Source: DATKZH01 sp964475955 (GTDB lineage: Bacteria; Planctomycetota; Planctomycetia; Pirellulales; Thermoguttaceae). From it: a stretch of 12,018 bases of DNA. Shown one piece after another: positions 1 to 8,300 of the stretch. Below the pieces are notes generated by a model, which was not told the DNA's origin, did no database searches, and was given only the letters and a program-made list of their open reading frames with translations. Location: positions 1 to 12,018 of the forward strand of contig CAYYZY010000225.1 of the NCBI GenBank assembly GCA_964475955.1, read 5' to 3'. The stretch's first letter is position 1. Each line of letters starts with the position of its first letter. The translations under genes were made by a program, and so were the position numbers.

Positions 1-1
1 C

Positions 2-73
2 TGCGCCGGCGACAATCGGTGCTTCGGCACCGTCGGCGGGCCCCCGCGCCAGCGGTACGCGCCGTTGCGTTGA
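2..73 (+). CDS. Possible 3' end of an upstream gene (partial)
   Basis: The second reading frame is open from the window edge to a TGA at 71-73. It would encode a 23-residue tail ending in RYAPLR. Almost every codon ends in G or C (about 21 of 23), a stronger bias than the other two forward frames show over the same bases, which is what a real gene at this G+C would give. The stop overlaps the -35 box of the promoter for the next gene. The fragment is too short to recognise a family, and chance openness cannot be excluded. Confidence 0.3.
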   Translation, partial: CAGDNRCFGTVGGPPRQRYAPLR

Positions 74-98
74 CCGTTTCCTCGTGCCGACGTAGACT
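70..98 (+). promoter_or_regulatory. Sigma70-like promoter upstream of the small Cys-rich gene
   Basis: TTGACC at 70-75 and TAGACT at 93-98 are separated by exactly 17 bases, close to the TTGACA/TATAAT consensus. Transcription would start near 105, giving a leader of about 40 bases before the ATG at 144. This is the best promoter match in the window. It could drive both the small gene and the prepilin gene behind it. Confidence 0.55.
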
Positions 99-143
99 GG
101 GGGATGAGCGCTGGGCCGTCTCGCATCAGGCCGGGTTGAACGT

Positions 144-572
144 ATGGCAGGTGGCAAACGTCGTTTCGCGCTCGTTCTCGTGCTGGTCAACTACGTGCTG
201 GCCCTCACCGTGGGGGAGCGGTTCCACGTTTACCGCCCAGCCCGTTGCGAGGACCAGGGGGCAGGCTTCGTTTGCGGTGCGCCCCATCTTTCGGCCGGGT
301 GCGACGCCGGCTGCAACCACGACCGGGCAACCGATCGTCTTGCCCGCGGTGACCGGGGGGGCGAAAAGCACGGCTCAAGCCCCGTCCGTTCCGATCACGG
401 CGAGAAGTGTCCCGTCTGCCAGTTTTTGGCGCAGAAGCCGGCGCCCGAGCAGCCAATCGAAGCGATGACCTGCATGGGGCCGCTCCCTGAGCAGGTGGCG
501 GCGAAGCCGGTCCGCCGGGTGGAGCGAGCCCTGCGGACCCCTCTCATCCGTGGGCCGCCCGCCGTCGCGTGA
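144..572 (+). CDS. Small Cys/His-rich membrane or secreted protein of unknown function
   Basis: The 142-residue product is not assigned to a characterised family. After a short basic start (KRR at 5-7), residues 8-24 form a hydrophobic segment that could be an uncleaved anchor or a signal sequence. The rest is polar and rich in Cys and His: Cys at 35, 44, 53 and 57, then a compact group H85, C89, C92 in a C-P-V-C context followed by QFLAQ. The C-terminus ends in an R-G-P-P-A run. The H-x3-C-x2-C group resembles a metal- or haem-binding site and recalls short planctomycete hypothetical proteins of the DUF2946 type; that link is from memory and tentative. The gene sits behind a good promoter and 99 bases before the prepilin gene, so the two may be co-transcribed. 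No clear Shine-Dalgarno site precedes the ATG. GC-rich third positions support real coding. Confidence 0.7.
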   Translation: MAGGKRRFALVLVLVNYVLALTVGERFHVYRPARCEDQGAGFVCGAPHLSAGCDAGCNHDRATDRLARGDRGGEKHGSSPVRSDHGEKCPVCQFLAQKPAPEQPIEAMTCMGPLPEQVAAKPVRRVERALRTPLIRGPPAVA

Positions 573-671
573 GTGGGTTTCTCTCCGTATCGCCACGTTT
601 TTTTCCCGCCGGTTGCCGTTGCGCGCTGCGCGCCTCCGGAGGGGCCATGCTCTCTTTTCGAGGCGGAAACC

Positions 672-1580
672 ATGCTTGCGCGAAAACGAGGATTCACGCT
701 GGTTGAGCTGCTGGTCGTGATCGCGATCATCGGCATCCTGATTGCCCTGTTGCTGCCCGCCGTGCAGGCCGCGCGCGAGGCGGCTCGCCGGGCCTCTTGC
801 AGCAACAACCTGAAGCAGATCGGCCTGGGGCTGCACATGTACCACGACACTTTCAAGCAACTCCCGCCCGGTTGGTGGGGGTTCGATCCGAACACGGGCG
901 CGCCGGATTGGTTCGGGCTGCCGGGCTGGGCCTGGAGTTCGACGATCCTGCCCTACATGGAGCAGACGGCCGTCTACGACGGCCTGGTCCACTTCGAGCT
1001 GCCGATCACCGATCCGGCCAACGACGACGCCCGGGTGCTGCCGATTGCGATTTTCCGCTGCCCATCCGACGTCGCCCCGCCGACCTTCCCCCTACAAGAC
1101 GCCTCGGGGGCCGGCGCGCCCTGCCACGGCAGTCCGCCGTTCCCCGTGGAGTTGGCCACGAACAACTACGTCGGCATGTTCGGTACGGTCGACTTCCACC
1201 TGGTGTGCCCCGGCACCGATTGCGTGGGCAACGGGGTCTTCGTGCTCAACCGGGGGATGCGGTTCGCCGACATCCGCGACGGGCTGAGCAATACCCTCGC
1301 GGTCGGAGAGCGTTCCTCCGAACTGGCCCCCTCCACGTGGGTCGGCGTGGTGACCTGCGGCGAGCACGCCCCGGCCCGGGTCTGCGGGGTGTCGAGCTAC
1401 CCTCCCAACTCGGAGGAACAACCGGCGCACTACTTCCACAACTTCAGCAGCCGTCACCCCTCGGGCACGCAGTTCCTGGCGGCCGACGGCTCGGTGAAGC
1501 TGATTTCCGAGACGATTGACGAGGGGACCTACCACGCGCTGTCCACCCGGGCCGCGGGCGACGTCGTGGGCCAATACTGA
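672..1580 (+). CDS. DUF1559 family type II secretion/pilin-like protein (prepilin N-terminal cleavage signal)
   Basis: The 302-residue protein starts with a class III prepilin signal: basic MLARKRG, then cleavage expected between G7 and F8, followed by FTLVELL with Glu at +5 (E12). A hydrophobic helix (8-28) follows, then the AREAARRASCSNNLKQI-type stretch typical of DUF1559. The C-terminus carries the planctomycete H-x9-DG motif (H262 to D272-G273). Proteins of this kind are processed by prepilin peptidase and assembled through a type II secretion or type IV pilus machine; they are massively amplified in Planctomycetota, and their individual roles are unknown. The frame is open back to 573, but the family start is at 672: the prepilin signal must be N-terminal and a GAGG (660-663) lies eight bases before this ATG. 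No secretion-machine genes are adjacent, so this is probably one of many stand-alone paralogues. Confidence 0.93.
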   Translation: MLARKRGFTLVELLVVIAIIGILIALLLPAVQAAREAARRASCSNNLKQIGLGLHMYHDTFKQLPPGWWGFDPNTGAPDWFGLPGWAWSSTILPYMEQTAVYDGLVHFELPITDPANDDARVLPIAIFRCPSDVAPPTFPLQDASGAGAPCHGSPPFPVELATNNYVGMFGTVDFHLVCPGTDCVGNGVFVLNRGMRFADIRDGLSNTLAVGERSSELAPSTWVGVVTCGEHAPARVCGVSSYPPNSEEQPAHYFHNFSSRHPSGTQFLAADGSVKLISETIDEGTYHALSTRAAGDVVGQY

Positions 1581-1605
1581 CCGCCCCGACCGGGCTGCGC
1601 GCCAA

Positions 1606-1622
1606 AATGGCCGTGCGCCATT
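1606..1622 (+). terminator. Weak hairpin after the prepilin gene
   Basis: AATGGC (1606-1611) and GCCATT (1617-1622) form a perfect 6-bp stem with a 5-base loop, 25 bases past the stop at 1580. No T-tract follows (the next bases are CCCTC), so this is not a classical intrinsic terminator. It is listed only as a candidate 3'-end structure. Confidence 0.2.
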
Positions 1623-1879
1623 CCCTCACACCATCTCTGGGGAACGGCCCGCGCGGCGTTCCGCCCTCGGAGGCCCTCGGAAGGATTTCGGAACGGTACG
1701 GAGGCCGTTCTCTACACAGGGAGAGGTGGACGCCCCGGCGATCCGCGCACGGGGATTCCGCGGGCCGGTCGCCCCACGGCGCGACTTCCACGCTTGCCCG
1801 CGACCCGTCCTGCGACGGCACGAGGCAACGGCAACCGCGCCGGCCGAACCGCGCAGCGGCCCTGGCGGAGGTGCGCAAC

Positions 1880-1907
1880 TTGGCCGGCTGTTCCCGGACC
1901 CTAGAAT
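1880..1907 (+). promoter_or_regulatory. Candidate sigma70-like promoter for the AAA+/VWA pair
   Basis: TTGGCC (1880-1885) and TAGAAT (1902-1907) are 16 bases apart; they match the consensus at four and five of six positions. Transcription would start near 1914, giving a leader of roughly 90 bases before the ATG at 2007. In this GC-rich stretch the TAGAAT box stands out, but the call is by eye only. Confidence 0.4.
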
Positions 1908-2006
1908 GCAGAACGAGCGGACGACGCGCCCGCCGTCGGCCCAAGCGGCCGGTTTGGCAGGGCATCGGGAACAGGGCAAGCAGCATGGGTAAGCCGAAGC
2001 AAGCCA

Positions 2007-3422
2007 ATGGCCTCGAACGCCAGACCGGCCAATCTGCGTGATCTCCGCACGAGCGGCTGGGTTTCAAAACCGATAAAGAGGGAAGTCTACGATAACTTCA
2101 TGGGCATGCTCAGCCGGGGGGAAGAGCTGTTTCCCGGCATCGTCGGGTTCGACGAGACGGTGATCCCGGAAGTGAACATCGGGCTGATCGCCGGGCACGA
2201 CCTGCTCTTTCTGGGAGAAAAGGGCCAGGGAAAGAGCCGGTTGATGCGGCTTCTGGTCCGCTTCCTGGACGAAGAAACCCCCTACCTGGCGGTCCCCGGA
2301 ATACCCGTCCATGAGGACCCCTTCCGGCCCATCACCCGGCTGGGGCGAGAATGCGTGGCCAACACCCCGGAAGAGGAGGTGCCCATCGCCTGGTGGCCGC
2401 GCGCAGCAAGGTACGCGGAGCGCCTGGCGCCGGGAACCAAGTTCGCCGACGTGATCGGCGAAATCGATCCCGCCAAACTGGCCAGCGGCGTGAGCATGTC
2501 GGCCGAAGAGGCTTTGCACTTCGGGCTGATCCCCCGCATGCACCGGGGCATCTTCGCGGTGAACGAGCTGCCGGAGCTCGACGAACTCGTCCAGGTCGGC
2601 CTGTTCAACATCCTGGAAGAGCGCGACGTCCAGATCCGCGGATACCCCGTCCGATTCGATCTCGACGTGTTGGTCCTCTTCTCCGCCAACCCGGCCACCT
2701 ACAACCGAAGCGGGAAGGTGATCCCGCAGTTGAAGGACCGGATCGGGTCGGTGGTCCACACCCACTACCCGCGCGACCGGCAGGTGGGCATCGAAATCGT
2801 CCGGCAGGAGGCGGGCATCGAGCTCGACGGGGAGTTCCCGGTCGTCGTGCCCTATTTCATGAGCGAGATCATCGAGCAGATGAGCCTCGTCGCTCGGCGC
2901 TCGAAGTACATCGACCAGCAGTCGGGCGTGAGCGCGCGGTTCAGCATCGCCAACTATCGGGCGATGGTGGCCAGCGCGCGCCAGCGCGGGGCAGTGCTGG
3001 GGGAGCGGCCGGCCGTGCCGCGCGTAAGCGACCTGGGCCACCTCTATTCGTCGTCGCTGGGGAAGCTGGAGCTGGACATGATGTCGAGCCACCAGATGAG
3101 CGAACGCCAGGTGCTCGACGCCCTCGTGGCCGAGGCCGTCGGCGACGTGTTCTCCGAATACGTCGAGCGCCACGGGCTGGCGAAGATCGCCGAGATCTTC
3201 GCGCGCGGCGTGAAAGTCGAGGTGGGCGACATGCTCCCCTCGTCGCACTACGCCGAACGGCTCAAGCGCGTCCCGCCCGTCTGGGAAAAGGCCTTCGAAG
3301 TCAACGCCGGAACCGACGCCGCGGTTCGGGCGTCGTGCGTCGAGTTCGTGCTGGCCGGGCTGTACGCCGGCGACCGCGTGTCGCGCTCGCAGCATCACGG
3401 GAGGATCGTGTACGAGGTGTAG
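2007..3422 (+). CDS. MoxR / magnesium-chelatase-type AAA+ ATPase
   Basis: The 471-residue cytoplasmic ATPase belongs to the AAA+ helix-2-insert clade (MoxR, RavA, magnesium chelatase subunit I). Visible motifs are Walker A GEKGQGKS at 70-77, a Walker B region GIFAVNELPELDE with Asn186-Glu187, sensor-1 Asn228 in FSANPATYNRSGK, and an LKDRIGS stretch with Arg245 in the usual arginine-finger region. The first Walker B acid, normally Asp, is Asn here, while the catalytic Glu is kept. At 471 residues it is longer than ordinary MoxR proteins (about 320-350), with an extended helical C-terminal part. The VWA gene follows after 39 bases, so the two products probably form one complex: in RavA/ViaA, NorQ/NorD, CbbQ/CbbO and ChlI/ChlD an AAA+ ring works with a MIDAS protein to remodel or metallate a client. 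The client is unknown. Chlorophyll synthesis is not suggested by any neighbour. No strong ribosome binding site precedes the ATG. Confidence 0.88.
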   Translation: MASNARPANLRDLRTSGWVSKPIKREVYDNFMGMLSRGEELFPGIVGFDETVIPEVNIGLIAGHDLLFLGEKGQGKSRLMRLLVRFLDEETPYLAVPGIPVHEDPFRPITRLGRECVANTPEEEVPIAWWPRAARYAERLAPGTKFADVIGEIDPAKLASGVSMSAEEALHFGLIPRMHRGIFAVNELPELDELVQVGLFNILEERDVQIRGYPVRFDLDVLVLFSANPATYNRSGKVIPQLKDRIGSVVHTHYPRDRQVGIEIVRQEAGIELDGEFPVVVPYFMSEIIEQMSLVARRSKYIDQQSGVSARFSIANYRAMVASARQRGAVLGERPAVPRVSDLGHLYSSSLGKLELDMMSSHQMSERQVLDALVAEAVGDVFSEYVERHGLAKIAEIFARGVKVEVGDMLPSSHYAERLKRVPPVWEKAFEVNAGTDAAVRASCVEFVLAGLYAGDRVSRSQHHGRIVYEV

Positions 3423-3461
3423 GTCCTGCACGCTCAGTCACCTCCAATTGCGAAGTCAACC

Positions 3462-5162
3462 ATGACATCCCTCAACCGCCTCGGCGGCGTTATCCATACG
3501 TACCAGAAGTACGATCCCAAGAATTTCCCCAGCCCGACGAAGCCCCCGGCCGATCTGGTCTCGGGCGCCATGGACCACATGCTGGCTTACGGCAGCCTGC
3601 GCGAGCTGACCGACGAAGAACTCGCCCGGGCGGTGCGGATCGACCCCAGCCAGATCGCCGGGCTGGGGCCGAGCCTGGAATCGTTGATGGAGATGCTCCG
3701 CCAGCGCAAGGCGAAGATCCTCGCCACGTACGAGAGCGAGGGGGTCGAGCGCGAGGCCGGCAAGCGGTATCACGAGCTGAGCTGGGGCATGGTCGCCCCA
3801 CGCCGCCTTAGAAAGCGTTTCGAGCGGTCCCTGTTGGGCGAGCAGCTCTACGACCTGGAGCGTCTTTGGTATCAGGTGGGCGACGAGCGGAGCACCTTCG
3901 CCCGGCAGTTGGTTCAGCTCATCGACCGGCTGGGCGACAAGTACCAGGTCGACGAACTGGCCGCCAAGTACGAATTCACCGGCCGCACGCCGATGTCGAT
4001 CCCCAAAGCGCTCGATGTCAAGGAGGAACTGGAGACGATCGACCGGCTCCTCCAGCAGTTGGAGGAGGCCGCCAAGACGGCCCAGGTCGGCGCGATCGAC
4101 CTCAGCGAACTGGCCGAGTTCGCCGAGCCGGGCGAAATCGAGGGCCTGCGCGAGCTGGCCCGGCAGATCGAAGAGTACGTGCGCCACCTGGCCGAACAGC
4201 AGGGGCTGGAGCGGACGGCGCGCGGCTACCAGCTCACGCCCAAGGTCTACCGCCTGTTCCAGGGACGGCTTCTGGAGCGGATCTTCAGCAAGCTGGAGGC
4301 TTCGCGCTCCGGGCGCCATCAGGGGCCGATCGTGGGCGAGGGGGCGGTCGAAATGCACGAGACCAAGCCCTACGAGTTCGGCGACTCGCTGGCCAACATG
4401 GATATTCCCGGCTCGTTCGTCAACGCGCTCATCCGCGAGGGGCCGGGCGTTCCGGTGCGCATCACCCCGGACGACCTCGAAGTCCACCGCACCCGAAACA
4501 CGCCCAAGTGCGCGACCGTCGTGCTGTTGGACATGAGCGGCTCGATGCGCTACGCCGGGCTGTACGTCAACGTGAAGCGCATGGGCCTGGCGCTGGAGGG
4601 GCTGATCCGCCGGGAGTACCCGGGCGACTACCTCCAGTTCGTCGAGCTGGCCACGTTCGCCAAGCCGCGTCACGCCAGCGAGATCGCCGCGCTGCTGCCC
4701 AAGCCGGTGGTCCTCTACGACCCGGTGGTCCGCCTGCGCGCCGACATGAGCGACGAGCGGATCACCGAGATCGACGTCCCGCCGCACTTCACCAACATCC
4801 AGCACGGGCTCCAGCTCGGCCGCCGCTTCCTGGCCACGCAGGACACGCCCAACCGGCAGATCATCCTCATCACCGACGGCCTGCCCACGGCCCATTTCGA
4901 CGAGCAGTACATCTGCCTGATGTATCCCCCGCACCACCAGACCGAAACGGCCACGCTCCGCGAGGGCCGGCTCTGCCAGCGCGAGGGGATCACGATCAAC
5001 ATCTTCCTCTTGCCCACCTGGTCGCAGTCGAGCAAAGACGTCCAGTTCGCCTACCGGCTGGCCGAATCCACGGCCGGCCGCGTCTTCTTCACCGCGGGCA
5101 AGGACCTCGACCGCTACGTCCTCTGGGACTACCTCAGCCACCGGCGGGAAATCGTGGCGTAG
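3462..5162 (+). CDS. VWA (von Willebrand factor A) domain protein, partner of the AAA+ ATPase
   Basis: The 566-residue soluble protein has no signal peptide or membrane segment. Residues 1 to about 340 are charged and helix-rich, with coiled-coil-like heptads (for example LETIDRLLQQLEEAAK and IEGLRELARQIEEYVRHLAEQQ). A C-terminal VWA domain starts near 348 and has a complete metal-ion-dependent adhesion site: D357-M-S-G-S361, T444 (FTNIQHG) and D472 (LITDGLP). This layout, a helical N-terminal half plus a C-terminal VWA domain, matches the VWA partners of MoxR-type ATPases such as ViaA, CbbO and NorD. By analogy the MIDAS would contact a client or the AAA+ ring through a bound divalent cation. 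It lies 39 bases behind the ATPase gene with no promoter between, so the two form an operon. The ATG has no obvious Shine-Dalgarno sequence. The client is not identifiable from the neighbours. Confidence 0.9.
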   Translation: MTSLNRLGGVIHTYQKYDPKNFPSPTKPPADLVSGAMDHMLAYGSLRELTDEELARAVRIDPSQIAGLGPSLESLMEMLRQRKAKILATYESEGVEREAGKRYHELSWGMVAPRRLRKRFERSLLGEQLYDLERLWYQVGDERSTFARQLVQLIDRLGDKYQVDELAAKYEFTGRTPMSIPKALDVKEELETIDRLLQQLEEAAKTAQVGAIDLSELAEFAEPGEIEGLRELARQIEEYVRHLAEQQGLERTARGYQLTPKVYRLFQGRLLERIFSKLEASRSGRHQGPIVGEGAVEMHETKPYEFGDSLANMDIPGSFVNALIREGPGVPVRITPDDLEVHRTRNTPKCATVVLLDMSGSMRYAGLYVNVKRMGLALEGLIRREYPGDYLQFVELATFAKPRHASEIAALLPKPVVLYDPVVRLRADMSDERITEIDVPPHFTNIQHGLQLGRRFLATQDTPNRQIILITDGLPTAHFDEQYICLMYPPHHQTETATLREGRLCQREGITINIFLLPTWSQSSKDVQFAYRLAESTAGRVFFTAGKDLDRYVLWDYLSHRREIVA

Positions 5163-5231
5163 CAAGGTCGCAGGAGGATGCGGCAACGCAGTCGAGTGGA
5201 ACCGCTGACGACGGAGAGTCAACCGCCGCGT

Positions 5232-5261
5232 TTGCGATGCGCGCTCCGCTTGTGATACGAT
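5232..5261 (+). promoter_or_regulatory. Candidate extended -10 promoter for the giant propeller gene
   Basis: TTGCGA (5232-5237) and TACGAT (5256-5261) are 18 bases apart, and TGA directly before the -10 box gives the TGn extended -10 element. Each hexamer matches the consensus at four of six positions. A start near 5268 leaves about 54 bases before the ATG at 5322. It lies in the 159-bp gap between the VWA gene and the large gene. Confidence 0.35.
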
Positions 5262-5321
5262 GGATCGCCCCTCGAAGGCAGCGGGCCGACGATTCTGCAA
5301 CGACCCCGGTGTACGACTCCC

Positions 5322-8300
5322 ATGGCGCGCCCTCGCTCCAGACGACCCGACGACGCCCCCCCGCACCCCAGGCTCCTTCCGGAGCGGAGCGCATCGGCCG
5401 CCGTCGTAACGGTCGCTTTTCGCTCCGCGAAAAGACGCTTGTTCGCGGAGCGAACAACGACTCTGGTTGCCGGCTCACTGCTCAGCGTTCTCGCGTGTGC
5501 CGCGCTGCTCGCGCGGATTCCACAAGTTGCCGAAGGCGGCGAGACCGTGCCCGCCGCGCCGCCTCCCGGCTCGCCCAGCCCCTTCGGCGATTTCGACGAC
5601 GACGCGAACTATCCCACGGCCGACCAGTTGCGGGCGGTTCTCGCCGAGGTGCCCGGCGAGCGGTACGACGTCGGCGAGCGGAAGCGGGGGAGGGATCGAC
5701 GCGTCGCGACCGTCTCCGGGCTGTTTCGCGTCAATCTGCCCTGGGCGGAGGACGAGGCACTGCGGCTCTCGTTCTGGGAGCCGCAGGGACTCCAGTTGCA
5801 CCTGTGGAACGGCTCCCGGGGCGTGACGCTCCGCTACCATCGCCGCTTCCACCAGGCTTGGGCCGCCTACGGCACGACGCGGGAAAACGACTCCCCCAAG
5901 CCGGCCGACATGGCCCTCTGGGCGACCGACGGCGGACGCTACCGCCGCCTCGGCGTCGGCACCGTGGAAGTACACTTCGGCGACGGCCTTCTGACGCTGG
6001 CCCGGGGCGACGTGCCGCTTCTGACCGCGCCGATGGACGGGCTCCCGAGCGAGGTCTTCTTGGAAGGTAGCGCACAAGTGCGGGGGCTGGCGACCGTGGA
6101 GTCGACGATCGTACCGGAGCCGCCGCGGGAGCGGCCGGTCGTTTTCCGCGTGACCGACCCGGCCCGGTTGGATTGGACCACGAGCCTGTCGGACGGGCTC
6201 CCGGAAGGCGTCGCCCTGGAGAAGCTGCCCGACGGGCGCGTCGAGCTTCGCGCGGAGGAGCGGACGAAGGAGGCCCAGGCGGGGATCACGGTCGGCGAGC
6301 CGGGCCTCTACGAATACCGCTTCCAGGTGGAGGCTGCCGATCCGGGGACGGGCGTCTACTTGGGCGATTCCGGGGGGACGCACATTTGCCGGGTCGGCTT
6401 CTTCCGCCACCGCGAAACGGGGCGAACCGTCTTCGGGCTGCTGCCGCCCTGGCAACGGGAAATCGACCGCTCCCACGACGTGCGGCGCCAGGTCGTGCCC
6501 TACGCCGGCCCTCGCCCGTGGATCCGCGTGGTGCTCGGCGCGGGCGTGGCCAAGCTGTGGACGAGCGGCGACGGCGTCCATTGGAGCCTGGCAGGTCCGG
6601 GGGCAATGGCTGCCGAAGGCGGTTGCACGACGGTGGGCCTCTACTGCCTGGCGCACGACAAGCCCCGGGCGATCCGGCTTCGCGGGGTCGAGGTCCGGCG
6701 GCTCGACGCGTTCGACGCCTTGGTGCCGGAGGCGGTCGGGCAGCAGGTGGATCGCGTGTTCGAGCGCGAGGAGGATGTCCTCGCACGGGCAGAAACGGTC
6801 CAGCGCTGGGATCAATGGGTCGCCCAGCTCCGAAGGCCGGAGATCGAGGCCGAGCCGTGGTCCCGCGCCTGTGCGATTCGCACGCTGGCCGCCGGTGCGA
6901 AGGTCTCGCTGGCCCAGCCTCTGCTCGACCGCATCTTGCAGTGGAGGCTCGAACGGGTCGACCGTCTGGAAGACGGGCTGCGGCTGCTGGACGACGCCGC
7001 CCTGCTCGACAACGCCTCGGACTGGGCGGCCGTCGAGCGTTTCACGACGCACTACGAGCGGCTTGGCCGAAGGTTCGCACGCCGGGGAGCGGTCGACGTC
7101 TTCTCGATGACCGGTCGCGCACTGGTGCGATCGCCGTTCTGGTCGGAGCGGCGCCGGCCGGCGTTTTCCGACGACCTGCTGCGTCACGAGCTTCTCGCCA
7201 AGGTCGCCGAAGATCGTTGGCCGGAAGTGGCCGAGCTGTGCCGGCGCGTGAAGCATTGGGGCCGGGTGCAGGAAGACCCGCCGCCGCTGGGCCCGCACGC
7301 GCAGCACCTAGCCGAATGGGGGGCGGCGCAGGCGGCCGGATTCGTGCCCGAGCCGGGCCAAGAAAAGCCGGCCGGCGTGCCGCTGGCGTGGCGTCATCCG
7401 CTGGCCGAGCAGCTCAGCCGGGAAGGCTACAACGTGTTGGCCGAACTGGAGGCGGCGCTGGAGGCCGAGGCGTATCGCGAGGCGTGTCAGGTGATCTCCA
7501 TGACGGCGCGGGCCGGGACGCTCGGCCTCTTGCCCGACCGGGGCGATCCCCGGCTGTGGACGTCGCTGCCTCTGGCCATCGATCGGGCGATGCAGGAGCA
7601 CCCATCGCTCGCCGAAACGATGCAGGAGGAGTTCGCCGCGCTGGCCGAGCTCCGCGTGAAGCAGGGCATCGCGGACGGCGACGTGGCGGCGGTGCGGGCC
7701 GCGCTCGTCCAATTCCACGGGACGCACGCGGCGGCGGAAGCCCATCGTTGGCTTGGAGACCGATGCCTCGCGGCCGGACGTTTCCTCGAAGCGAGCGCGC
7801 ACTACGACCGGGCGCTTCGCAGCGCGTCGGACGACCGGCGCGGCGCACTGCTCGCCCGACGCAGCCTGGCCGGCGCGTTCTCCGGGTGCGAAGCCGCGGC
7901 CGCCCGGCCGGCGGGGCCCGTCGAGATCGCCGGTCGCACGCTTTCGGCGGGCCGGTTCGAGGCGCTCTTGAGCCAGGTCCGGCGTGCGCGCGAGCAGACG
8001 GCCTCGGCCGACGACGCACGGCAGGACGTCCACGAAGCGTCGTCGACGGCCGACCCGTCCCTTGCGCCGGGCCGCTACGGGTTTCGCCCCTGGGGCCGCG
8101 TCGACGGGCGCCGCGTGCATCGCCCGTCCGTGATGCCGGAGAAGCGCTTCGACTGGGCCGGACGTCAAATCGCGGTCCTGGCCGCCGGTCGATGGATGCT
8201 GGTCAATAACCAGCTCGACCAGATCACCTTCGACCTCTCCACCGGGCGCGAGGTCTGGGCGCAGTGCCGGGCGGTCGACTCGCGATACCAGCAATGGCCC

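Larger units (their letters stand above)
1581..2006. other. Intergenic stretch, 426 bp, no supported gene
   Basis: Open frames exist here on both strands, but they overlap each other, run into flanking genes, show no recognisable family and use mixed third positions, so I treat the stretch as non-coding. It contains the weak hairpin at 1606-1622, a second short inverted repeat (GAACGG 1691-1696 with CCGTTC 1705-1710, 8-base loop) and a promoter candidate at 1880-1907. I see no tRNA, riboswitch or transposon remnant. The length suggests a transcription-unit boundary between the prepilin gene and the AAA+/VWA pair. Confidence 0.5.

Noticed and set aside
17..32. CGGTGC-TTCG-GCACCG hairpin with a stable UUCG loop
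   Set aside because: No T-tract follows and it falls inside a frame that probably encodes the end of an upstream gene, so a terminator call is not supported.
573..671. Upstream start of the prepilin gene at GTG 573
   Set aside because: The prepilin signal must be N-terminal. ATG 672 has a GAGG eight bases upstream, and the extra 33 residues resemble no leader.
1985..2041. Short 18-codon frame overlapping the start of the AAA+ gene (possible leader peptide)
   Set aside because: It has no ribosome binding site and no regulatory codon run or attenuator structure. It is the tail of a longer chance frame.
5178..5255. 25-codon frame behind AGGAGG at 5172-5177
   Set aside because: The AGGAGG directly abuts the ATG, leaving no spacing for initiation, and the peptide is Arg-rich with no features.
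3456..5366. 636-codon open frame on the minus strand opposite the VWA gene
   Set aside because: It is an antisense shadow of a GC-rich gene. The plus strand has a complete VWA domain with all MIDAS residues, while the minus translation shows only composition-driven sequence and no domain.
3866..6070. 734-codon plus-strand frame crossing from the VWA gene into the giant gene (also 2351-3811 and 6173-8209)
   Set aside because: These are out-of-frame shadows: Arg/Gly/Ala-rich, spanning real gene boundaries and lacking any domain.
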